Positions 6,591 through 11,337 of a stretch of 11,337 bases of DNA are shown here, piece by piece. The stretch lies in assembly GCA_002369325.1 (NCBI GenBank), contig DFDU01000022.1, positions 1-11,337 on the forward strand, in the 5' to 3' direction. The translations under genes were made by a program, and so were the position numbers. This stretch comes from Lachnospiraceae bacterium UBA3820 (GTDB taxonomy: Bacteria; Bacillota; Clostridia; Lachnospirales; Lachnospiraceae). Within the stretch, counting starts at the first letter, position 1, and every line of letters begins with the position of its first letter. The notes beneath the pieces are model-generated. The model was given only the letters and a program-made list of their open reading frames with translations, ran no database searches and was not told where the DNA came from.

Positions 6591-6843
6591 GACTTTGTTA
6601 TGCTCCCACAAGCGTTACCTCAACAGTTAACTCAGCCCAGGCTACCTTGCGGCACACAAAAGGTCCTGCTTAGTGCTGCTTCGTTCCCGACCTGACACGG
6701 TTCACAGGTTTCTGTCGCGCAAGACCCAAACATCAACGCCACTTATCGAGGGCAGCCTCACAAGATAACATACCTAGGTCAACCATCACCCCTGCTATAG
6801 CGGATTGCAGGTTCAGGGCACCGCTAACTCCCCGGCTGCACGG
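6581..6843 (-). ncRNA. ffs: Signal recognition particle RNA, large type with Alu domain
   Basis: The RNA is about 263 nt and is the scaffold of the signal recognition particle, binding Ffh to target membrane and secreted proteins at the ribosome. The 5' part read on the minus strand, GGGGAGTTAGCGGTGCCCTG followed by TGCAATCCGCTATAGCAGG, matches the Alu domain of Bacillus scRNA. The S-domain apex is GTCAGGTCGGGAACGAAGCA then GCACTAAG, with a GGAA tetraloop that recruits Ffh. The ends pair as CCGTGC with GCACGG. The length is typical of Gram-positive scRNA and far longer than the ~114-nt E. coli 4.5S form. It follows tadA, as in B. subtilis. The exact ends are set from the closing stem and may be off by a few bases. 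Confidence 0.96.
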
Positions 6844-6868
6844 AAATTTTATAACAAATTTAATCTGT

Positions 6869-6915
6869 TTTTATCATTTATCGGCAATCGTCAGTTAACG
6901 CAAGGAATGATAAAA
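6869..6915 (-). promoter_or_regulatory. Hairpin in the SRP RNA leader
   Basis: On the minus strand TTTTATCATT (6906-6915) pairs perfectly with AATGATAAAA (6869-6878) across a 27-base loop. It lies between the predicted transcription start (~6919) and the mature 5' end (~6843), so a precursor would begin with it. A processing signal is possible; B. subtilis scRNA is known to be made as a longer precursor trimmed by RNase III. Confidence 0.5.
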
Positions 6916-6925
6916 CATCTATATA

Positions 6926-6954
6926 AGTATATAGAAAAAACGGCTCTAAGTCAA
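6926..6954 (-). promoter_or_regulatory. Strong SigA promoter for the SRP RNA
   Basis: TTGACT (6949-6954) and TATACT (6926-6931) are 17 bp apart on the minus strand, a near-consensus arrangement fit for an abundant stable RNA. It lies downstream of the tadA stop, so the RNA can be made independently of tadA. A second TATAAA (6848-6853) lies right before the mature end but has only a poor -35. Confidence 0.75.
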
Positions 6955-7007
6955 GGGAAATATATCCTTCCGGATGTCTCATTACCATATTTTCCAATTC
7001 ATAGGTT

Positions 7008-7481
7008 CTATTGTTCTGACTTTTTCTTATCAGACCTCAGCCTGGCAAAGAAATCCTTCAAAAGCGTCGAGCATTCTTCCTCCAATACTCCTCTTTTTAC
7101 TTCAACCTGATGGTTAAATTCTTTAATATCCAAAAGATTAAGTATCGAGCCGGCGCATCCTGCTTTAGGATTCATACAGCCTATAACGCATCTCGGTATA
7201 CGTGCCTGTACAATTGCACCGGCGCACATCTGGCACGGTTCCAAAGATACATACATTGTGCAATTCTCCAGTCTCCAGTCTCCTATAACCTTTGAAGCTT
7301 TTTTTATGGCCAGTATTTCCGCATGTGCAAGCGTTGTTTTGTCAGCGTTGCGCCTGTTATAGCCCCTCGCTATTATTTTTCCCTCATATACTATCACGCA
7401 GCCTATGGGAACATCCCCTCCGTCAGCTGCTTTTTTCGCAAGTCTAATCGCCTGCTTCATGTACTTTAAATCTTCTTCCAT
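7008..7481 (-). CDS. tadA: tRNA-specific adenosine deaminase TadA
   Basis: The protein has 157 residues, with an ATG preceded by AGGTGA. TadA converts adenosine 34 to inosine in the anticodon of tRNA-Arg(ACG), letting it read several CGN codons. It is a small cytoplasmic zinc deaminase, usually a homodimer. Motifs are His53-Ala-Glu55 (zinc ligand and proton-shuttling Glu) in LAHAEILAI, and P82-C83-Q-M-C86 (the other two zinc ligands) in SLEPCQMCAGAI. GGDVPIGCVIV at 21-31 and the ARI segment after the cysteines are also typical of TadA. Length is normal and no key residue is missing. It is transcribed divergently from the acetyltransferase and followed by the SRP RNA gene. Confidence 0.95.
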   Translation of the reverse strand: MEEDLKYMKQAIRLAKKAADGGDVPIGCVIVYEGKIIARGYNRRNADKTTLAHAEILAIKKASKVIGDWRLENCTMYVSLEPCQMCAGAIVQARIPRCVIGCMNPKAGCAGSILNLLDIKEFNHQVEVKRGVLEEECSTLLKDFFARLRSDKKKSEQ

Positions 7482-7523
7482 AGTTTCACCTGAATTATTT
7501 GTTTTTATCTTGAATATAGTTTG

Positions 7524-7552
7524 TTGATTTTAATTTTTTTACATTATATAAT
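7524..7552 (+). promoter_or_regulatory. SigA-type promoter for the acetyltransferase gene
   Basis: TTGATT (7524-7529) and TATAAT (7547-7552) are 17 bp apart on the plus strand. The start would be near 7559, about 50 bases before the ATG. The leader contains a weak CGGAT/ATCCG inverted repeat. Confidence 0.7.
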
Positions 7553-7572
7553 AGTTTTATGATATAAATCAA
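7543..7572 (-). promoter_or_regulatory. SigA-type promoter for tadA, overlapping the divergent one
   Basis: On the minus strand TTGATT (7567-7572) and TATAAT (7543-7548) are 18 bp apart. The -10 shares the palindrome ATTATATAAT with the plus-strand promoter, so RNA polymerase could not occupy both sites together. Confidence 0.6.
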
Positions 7573-7610
7573 ATTACGGATCATTTTTTAATCCGGATAA
7601 GGAGTATGCC

Positions 7611-8174
7611 ATGGGACCGTCAGTTTTACGCACCGAAAATCTTATATTGCAGGTTGAAACCGAAGCAAGCGCCGGAGCGGTTTTGGATCTTTATAAAAGA
7701 AACAGGGGGATTTTTGACAGGTTTGAGCCTACCCGTCCCAAGGATTTTTTTACGAAGGATTTTCACTATCAGCATCTTATAAGGGAATATAAAGGTTATA
7801 CGGATGGTGATTTTTTAAGATATTTTATTTATACTCCTTCCTCCCATGCCAAAGGAAAAATCATCGGTTCAGTTAATTTTAACATAAAAAACAGCAACCT
7901 CGGTCCCTATGCCGAAATAGGCTACAAGCTCGATTTACTTTATCAAAACAGAGGCCTGGCATACGAGGCATGTTACAACGGAATCAAAGTTATGGAAGAA
8001 TATTACGGAATACATTTGTTTGCGGCTCACATTGCTCCGAATAATTATCCTTCCATAAGGCTCGCCCAAAATCTAGGTTTCTTTTTAAACTCTCCGGAGT
8101 CACTAAAGGCAAATGTAAACGGGTACGACATGTTACTTGACCTTTACATCCTTGATACTTCCGACACCCAGTAG
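7611..8174 (+). CDS. GNAT family N-acetyltransferase, RimJ/RimL-like
   Basis: The protein has 187 residues, with an ATG seven bases after AAGGAG. GNAT enzymes transfer an acetyl group from acetyl-CoA to an amine. The beginning LRTENLILQV is the usual first strand of the RimJ/RimL branch, which acetylates ribosomal protein N-termini and other targets. IIGSVNFNI (84-92) and AEIGYKLD (101-108) fit the central strands. YQNRGLAYEA (111-120) corresponds to the Q/R-x-x-G-x-G/A pyrophosphate-binding loop, with Ala in the last position. APNNYPSIRLAQNLGF (142-157) is the common N-x-x-S-x-x-[VL]-x-x-x-x-G-F motif. It has its own promoter and stands alone on this strand. Its last 31 bases overlap the opposing DUF6128-like gene. 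The family is clear; the substrate is unknown and a role in ribosome modification is only one option. Confidence 0.88.
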   Translation: MGPSVLRTENLILQVETEASAGAVLDLYKRNRGIFDRFEPTRPKDFFTKDFHYQHLIREYKGYTDGDFLRYFIYTPSSHAKGKIIGSVNFNIKNSNLGPYAEIGYKLDLLYQNRGLAYEACYNGIKVMEEYYGIHLFAAHIAPNNYPSIRLAQNLGFFLNSPESLKANVNGYDMLLDLYILDTSDTQ

Positions 8175-8959
8175 CCAAATTTTCCGGTAATCAGTTTTTC
8201 TCTTTTTACCGGAATAAATTGTCCGAATCCAAACATATTGGCAATGTATCTTTCTTTATTTGTAAAAACTCCCGGAACTCCAATAACAACCTTTTCTTTT
8301 TCATCGTCAATTTTAATTTTTCCAAGCATTATATATCTGTATTGATAAAAACCATGTGACAGAAAACTGTTTGTTCCAAGTTTCCAATTGCTCATATGAA
8401 GCTTTCCGATATCCTGCGGATTTATTTTTACGCACTCCGTAATTTGGCTGTCGGCAAACATTGCAAGCTTCGGGTAGGTATCAAGCATCCTGTCACATGC
8501 ATCCTGATAAGCATTTTTCAACTCGATTGTCGGAATTTCTTTTACTTCCTGAATCTTTTCATTTTTTGAAATAATTATATTTTTCGGTGAAATGTTTTTA
8601 TTGTCCCAAATGCCCATCAGCTGTTCACCGTCATCACATAGAAAAAACAGCCCCGAATATTCATCAAGCGGCACTCCGTTATCCAAAGGATTATCCCAGG
8701 ATACGAACATGCGCTTCATAATCGTGTCTCTTTCCTTTGCACAAAAATTTATATCCGTGAAATATCTTCCCGCATTTCCATGCAGAAGATATATTTTACA
8801 GCAACATTCATTCTTCTTATACAACTTCAATCCTATCTGGATTCTTGCCTGATTTTCACTTCCGTTCGATACACATTGTATCTTGATAAAGCCTGCGTTT
8901 TCGCATCTTCTGTCATCTCTGTAACGGTATATATATGATACACATCTTCCCTTTCGCAT
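8144..8959 (-). CDS. DUF6128-like conserved protein of unknown function
   Basis: The protein has 271 residues, with an ATG seven bases after GAGGA. I recognise the layout of a family found in Lachnospiraceae, which I believe is DUF6128. It has an N-terminal YIYRYRDDRRCENAGFIKI block and a C-terminal conserved region (~165-271) containing ADSQITECVKINPQDIG, SNWKLGTNSFLSHGFYQYRY, VVIGVPGVFTNKERYIANMF and GKFGYW. The middle (~100-165) is less conserved in character. There is no signal peptide, membrane helix or catalytic motif that I can name. It follows rsmA by 74 bp on the same strand and may share its transcript, although that gap could hold a weak promoter. Its end overlaps the acetyltransferase gene tail-to-tail. 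Function unknown; the family name is from memory. Confidence 0.82.
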   Translation of the reverse strand: MRKGRCVSYIYRYRDDRRCENAGFIKIQCVSNGSENQARIQIGLKLYKKNECCCKIYLLHGNAGRYFTDINFCAKERDTIMKRMFVSWDNPLDNGVPLDEYSGLFFLCDDGEQLMGIWDNKNISPKNIIISKNEKIQEVKEIPTIELKNAYQDACDRMLDTYPKLAMFADSQITECVKINPQDIGKLHMSNWKLGTNSFLSHGFYQYRYIMLGKIKIDDEKEKVVIGVPGVFTNKERYIANMFGFGQFIPVKREKLITGKFGYWVSEVSRM

Positions 8960-9033
8960 ACTTTTTCCTCACTTTTTTCTTAACATATGTATAATATATG
9001 CGAAGGCTTGACCATTTATTCCGACATACTTTT

Positions 9034-9885
9034 TTATGAAAGTATATTGCTTAAATCTGCAAATTGTTCAAGAGTAAGTGCCTCTCCTCTTATATTTTCA
9101 TTTATTCCAAGTTTCTTCAAAGCTTCTACAACCTGCTCTTTTGTAAAGCTTAGTTCCGGCGAATTATTTATACCGTTTTGAAGTGTCTTACGCCTTTGAT
9201 TGAACGATGCCCTGATAAGCTTAAACATAAGCCTTTCATCCTTTACTTCTACAGGAGGTTTATCCCAATTGGTAAGTCTTATAACTGCCGATCCGACGTT
9301 AGGTCGCGGCATAAAACAATTTGGCGGTACATTTGCTGCAATGTACGGCTCGGCATAATATTGCACCGCAAGTGAAAGAGCACCGTAATCTTTGCTTCCG
9401 GGACCTGCCTGCATGCGGCTCGCCACTTCCTTTTGAACCATAACCGTTATGGATTTTGCAGGTATGTGGTTTTCCAAAAGCCCCATAATTATCGGTGTTG
9501 TTATATAATACGGAAGATTGGCAACAACCTTAAGCGTTCCTTTTTCTTTCTTAATAAGTTCCTCTATATCAAGTTTTAATATATCCTCATTTATAACTGT
9601 TACATTGTCATACTCCGACAATGTATAATCAAGTATCGGCAAAAGATTTTTATCTATCTCAACAGCATAAACTTTACCCGCCGATTCTGCCAGATATTGT
9701 GTCATCGTTCCGATTCCGGGACCGATTTCGAGCACGATATCATCCTTGGTAATATCTGCTGCTTTTATTATCTTTTCTATAACATGTCCGTCAATAAGAA
9801 AATTTTGTCCGAACCTTTTTTGAAACGCAAAATTATATTTCTTTATGACTTCTATCGTAACCTGAGGGTTGCTTAATTTTTCCAT
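9034..9885 (-). CDS. rsmA: 16S rRNA (A1518/A1519-N6) dimethyltransferase RsmA
   Basis: The protein has 283 residues. RsmA (KsgA) uses S-adenosylmethionine to dimethylate two adjacent adenines in helix 45 of 16S rRNA during late assembly of the 30S subunit; loss gives kasugamycin resistance. Motifs are FQKRFGQNFLID at 21-32, the SAM-binding EIGPGIGTMT at 53-62, an acidic Glu77 after strand 2 (VEID), NLPYY at 123-126 with the following Y, and RASFNQRRKTLQN at 225-237. A C-terminal RGEALTLEQFADLSN ends the protein as usual. The ATG is preceded by AAAGGGG, which overlaps the tatD stop region. It lies 12 bp after tatD. In B. subtilis rnmV sits between these genes; here it is absent. Confidence 0.96.
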   Translation of the reverse strand: MEKLSNPQVTIEVIKKYNFAFQKRFGQNFLIDGHVIEKIIKAADITKDDIVLEIGPGIGTMTQYLAESAGKVYAVEIDKNLLPILDYTLSEYDNVTVINEDILKLDIEELIKKEKGTLKVVANLPYYITTPIIMGLLENHIPAKSITVMVQKEVASRMQAGPGSKDYGALSLAVQYYAEPYIAANVPPNCFMPRPNVGSAVIRLTNWDKPPVEVKDERLMFKLIRASFNQRRKTLQNGINNSPELSFTKEQVVEALKKLGINENIRGEALTLEQFADLSNILS

Positions 9886-9897
9886 ATACTTTCCCCT

Positions 9898-10698
9898 TTA
9901 AATGTTATCTTTTATCCTATATAATTTTTTTGCATTTTCCCATGTTTTTTCGTACACTTCTTCAACAGGCATTTCCTTTATCTTTGCAATAGCCTCTGCC
10001 ACATATTTAAGATTAGTCGAATCGTTTCTCTTTCCCCGGAACGGTTGAGGAGAAAGATACGGACTGTCCGTTTCGAGGACCAAAGATGCAAGAGGTGTAT
10101 GCTTCACGGTATCTTTCAGCTTTCTTCCGTTGTCAAATGTGAGAACTCCGCCCACGCCTATATAACAACCCATTTTTCTGAAAACAATTGCCGAATGTTC
10201 CGTATACGAATAGCAGTGAACCACTCCACCCACTTCTTTTACTTTTTCCTGTTCCATTATACATATGGTATCATCAACGGCATCCCTGCTGTGGACCACA
10301 ACCGGAAGCTTCAACTCGCGAGCCAATCTTATTTGTTTTCTAAACCATTTTTCCTGAAGTTTCTTATCAGTATCTTCATAATGATAATCAAGACCTATCT
10401 CTCCTATAGCAACAACCCGGTCGGATGACTTAGCCATATTTCTGATTGCGTCTATGGCTTTTTCGTCATCGCCAAATTCCTCGAGGCAATTGACATCCGA
10501 CGGATGAACCCCGACCGCTCCATAAAAGAAATCATATTTTTTTATCAGATTCAATGTGTTTTGAGAGCTTTTCAAATCAGAGCCTATGTTGGTAACCGCA
10601 TATATGCCGTTTTCCTTTAAACCGGTGATTACTTTTTCTCTGTCTTCATCAAAAGCCTTATCATCATAATGTGCATGCGTTTCAAAAATTTTTACCAT
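9898..10698 (-). CDS. tatD: TatD family metal-dependent hydrolase
   Basis: The protein has 266 residues, with an ATG preceded by AGGAGAG. TatD-family enzymes are TIM-barrel metallohydrolases with 3'-5' exonuclease activity on DNA and RNA in studied members; some have D-aminoacyl-tRNA deacylase activity. The metal ligands are in place: His8 and His10 (ETHAHYDD), Glu100 (AIGEIGLDYHY), His136 (VVVHSRDA), His161 (VVHCYSYTEH) and Asp211 (LETDSPYLSPQP). The length is normal and no signal peptide is present, so it is cytoplasmic. It heads the tatD-rsmA set with a clear promoter upstream. It could be called a YabD/YcfH-type member; the substrate in this organism is not known. Confidence 0.94.
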   Translation of the reverse strand: MVKIFETHAHYDDKAFDEDREKVITGLKENGIYAVTNIGSDLKSSQNTLNLIKKYDFFYGAVGVHPSDVNCLEEFGDDEKAIDAIRNMAKSSDRVVAIGEIGLDYHYEDTDKKLQEKWFRKQIRLARELKLPVVVHSRDAVDDTICIMEQEKVKEVGGVVHCYSYTEHSAIVFRKMGCYIGVGGVLTFDNGRKLKDTVKHTPLASLVLETDSPYLSPQPFRGKRNDSTNLKYVAEAIAKIKEMPVEEVYEKTWENAKKLYRIKDNI

Positions 10699-10783
10699 AT
10701 TTCCACTCTCCTACCAAAATGAGAAGCTTACGCTTTTCCTTCATAATCATTTAAAATCATAATTCCCAAAAAAGTTCTTTGTT

Positions 10784-10812
10784 ATTATAATGTAATTTTA
10801 TATTTTCAGCAA
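10784..10812 (-). promoter_or_regulatory. SigA-type promoter for tatD-rsmA
   Basis: On the minus strand TTGCTG (10807-10812) and TATAAT (10784-10789) are 17 bp apart. Transcription would start near 10777 and leave a leader of about 79 bases before tatD, in which I see no strong structure. It separates this operon from the LysR-type gene upstream. Confidence 0.7.
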
Positions 10813-10821
10813 ATTATTTTA

Positions 10822-10852
10822 CCGGTTATGCAAAAACCGCAAATCAAACCGG
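10822..10852 (-). terminator. Inverted repeat after the LysR-type gene
   Basis: CCGGTT (10822-10827) and AACCGG (10847-10852) pair across a 19-base loop that contains a short TGC/GCA stem. It begins just after the LysR stop. It is followed by an A/T-rich stretch but not a clean T-run, so it is a possible, weak terminator. Confidence 0.4.
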
Positions 10853-10854
10853 AA

Positions 10855-11337
10855 CTATTTAAACGACTCTTGTATCTGAGCAAGGAATTTTTCCGCCAGA
10901 GGAGTAAATGAAGCAGATTTATTCCATATAAGAAATAATTCTGACGTCTGTTTCGGTGACAAAGGGCGAAAAGCAAGTCCACTCTCCTTTGAACAATCGA
11001 TCAGGTGCTCGAATGTAAGCAATATTCCAAGTCCTTCTTTTGCAAACATGGAACCGTTATATGATAGACGAAAGGTTCCTTGCAGATGAAGTTTATCAAA
11101 TTCATCTCCTGCCCACTGAGGAATTTCATTGTTCCAGCTCTGTTCGGAACAAAAAATCGGCTGACCGATTAAATCTTTGACCTTAATGTTTTTCTTTTCG
11201 GCAAGAAAGTAATCTGCAGGCATGACAGCTCCCCATATATCCGCTTCCGGAAATTTTACGTAGTCGTATTTGACGGAGTTTGGTCTTTCACAGATGACTG
11301 CGAAATCAAGCAGACCTTTATCAAGTTTTTCCGTTAC
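10855..11337 (-). CDS. LysR-type transcriptional regulator, C-terminal part
   Basis: The visible part is 160 residues to the stop; the N-terminal half, including the DNA-binding helix-turn-helix, lies beyond the right edge. The frame is open to the last base, so the methionine at 11223 is internal and not the true start. The beginning VTEKLDKGLLDFAVICE is the typical G-x-L-D-[FL]-[AG] entry to the periplasmic-binding-protein-like effector domain. The middle (FRLSYNGSMFAKEGLGILLTFEHL) fits its second lobe, and the end (LFLIWNKSASFTPLAEKFLAQIQESF) is the usual closing helix. LysR regulators usually control an adjacent divergent gene, which would lie outside the window. Its inducer and targets cannot be told. 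Confidence 0.88.
   Translation of the reverse strand, partial: VTEKLDKGLLDFAVICERPNSVKYDYVKFPEADIWGAVMPADYFLAEKKNIKVKDLIGQPIFCSEQSWNNEIPQWAGDEFDKLHLQGTFRLSYNGSMFAKEGLGILLTFEHLIDCSKESGLAFRPLSPKQTSELFLIWNKSASFTPLAEKFLAQIQESFK

Noticed and set aside
6805..7110. 101-codon plus-strand open frame across the SRP RNA 5' end and tadA 3' end
   Set aside because: It is antisense to a certain RNA gene and to tadA, and has no ribosome binding site.
7575..7600. CGGAT/ATCCG repeat in the acetyltransferase leader as an operator or riboswitch
   Set aside because: The five-pair stem is too short to separate from chance, and no known riboswitch core is seen.
9026..9045. ATACTTT/AAAGTAT inverted repeat at the rsmA stop as a terminator
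   Set aside because: The stem is only seven A/T-rich pairs, has no T-run after it on the minus strand, and overlaps the coding end.
10855..11223. Standalone 122-residue protein starting at the methionine at 11223
   Set aside because: The frame is open to the window edge and the added residues fit the LysR effector domain, so this is an internal methionine of a truncated gene.

Overview
The window looks like chromosome from a low-GC, Gram-positive, probably flagellated member of the Lachnospiraceae (Clostridia). The reasons are AT-rich intergenic DNA with consensus SigA promoters, strong AGGAGG-type ribosome binding sites, a Bacillus/Clostridium-type long SRP RNA with an Alu domain, and proteins resembling families I know mainly from Lachnospiraceae (DUF6382-FHA and DUF6128). 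The species cannot be named from sequence reading alone. There is no transposase, phage gene, CRISPR array or tRNA. Most genes are housekeeping.

Layout, left to right. (1) 1-3724, minus strand: an apparent operon reading mltG (septation-type endolytic transglycosylase), then a 600-residue DUF6382-FHA protein, then a second DUF6382 paralogue that runs off the left edge. (2) 3725-4351: a divergent promoter region and a plus-strand cyclophilin (ppiB-like), probably started at TTG. (3) 4352-4987: a 636-base gene-free stretch between the convergent ppiB and chemoreceptor genes. It is almost entirely inverted-repeat DNA: a 302-bp and a 232-bp palindrome that share a ~105-bp core in opposite orientation, with small hairpins between and outside them. 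This is the least ordinary part of the window. (4) 4988-6448, minus strand: a methyl-accepting chemotaxis protein with six predicted membrane helices and no extracellular sensor domain. (5) 6581-7481, minus strand: SRP RNA (ffs/scr) with its own near-consensus promoter and a hairpin leader, preceded by tadA. (6) 7482-7610: a compact divergent promoter region with overlapping -10 boxes, then a plus-strand GNAT acetyltransferase. (7) 8144-10698, minus strand: an apparent operon tatD, rsmA (ksgA), DUF6128-like protein; the last overlaps the acetyltransferase tail-to-tail by 31 bp. (8) 10855-11337, minus strand: the C-terminal half of a LysR-type regulator, cut by the right edge.

Functionally, the SRP RNA, TadA (tRNA wobble editing), RsmA (16S rRNA dimethylation), TatD and the cyclophilin serve translation, protein targeting, folding and nucleic-acid quality control. 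MltG acts on nascent peptidoglycan. The two FHA-type proteins sharing its transcript suggest phosphothreonine signalling at the envelope, but that link is inferred from gene order only. I see no convincing new multi-gene system. The main second-look items are the paired modular palindromes at 4367-4983, the mltG/DUF6382-FHA operon, and the processed-looking SRP RNA leader.
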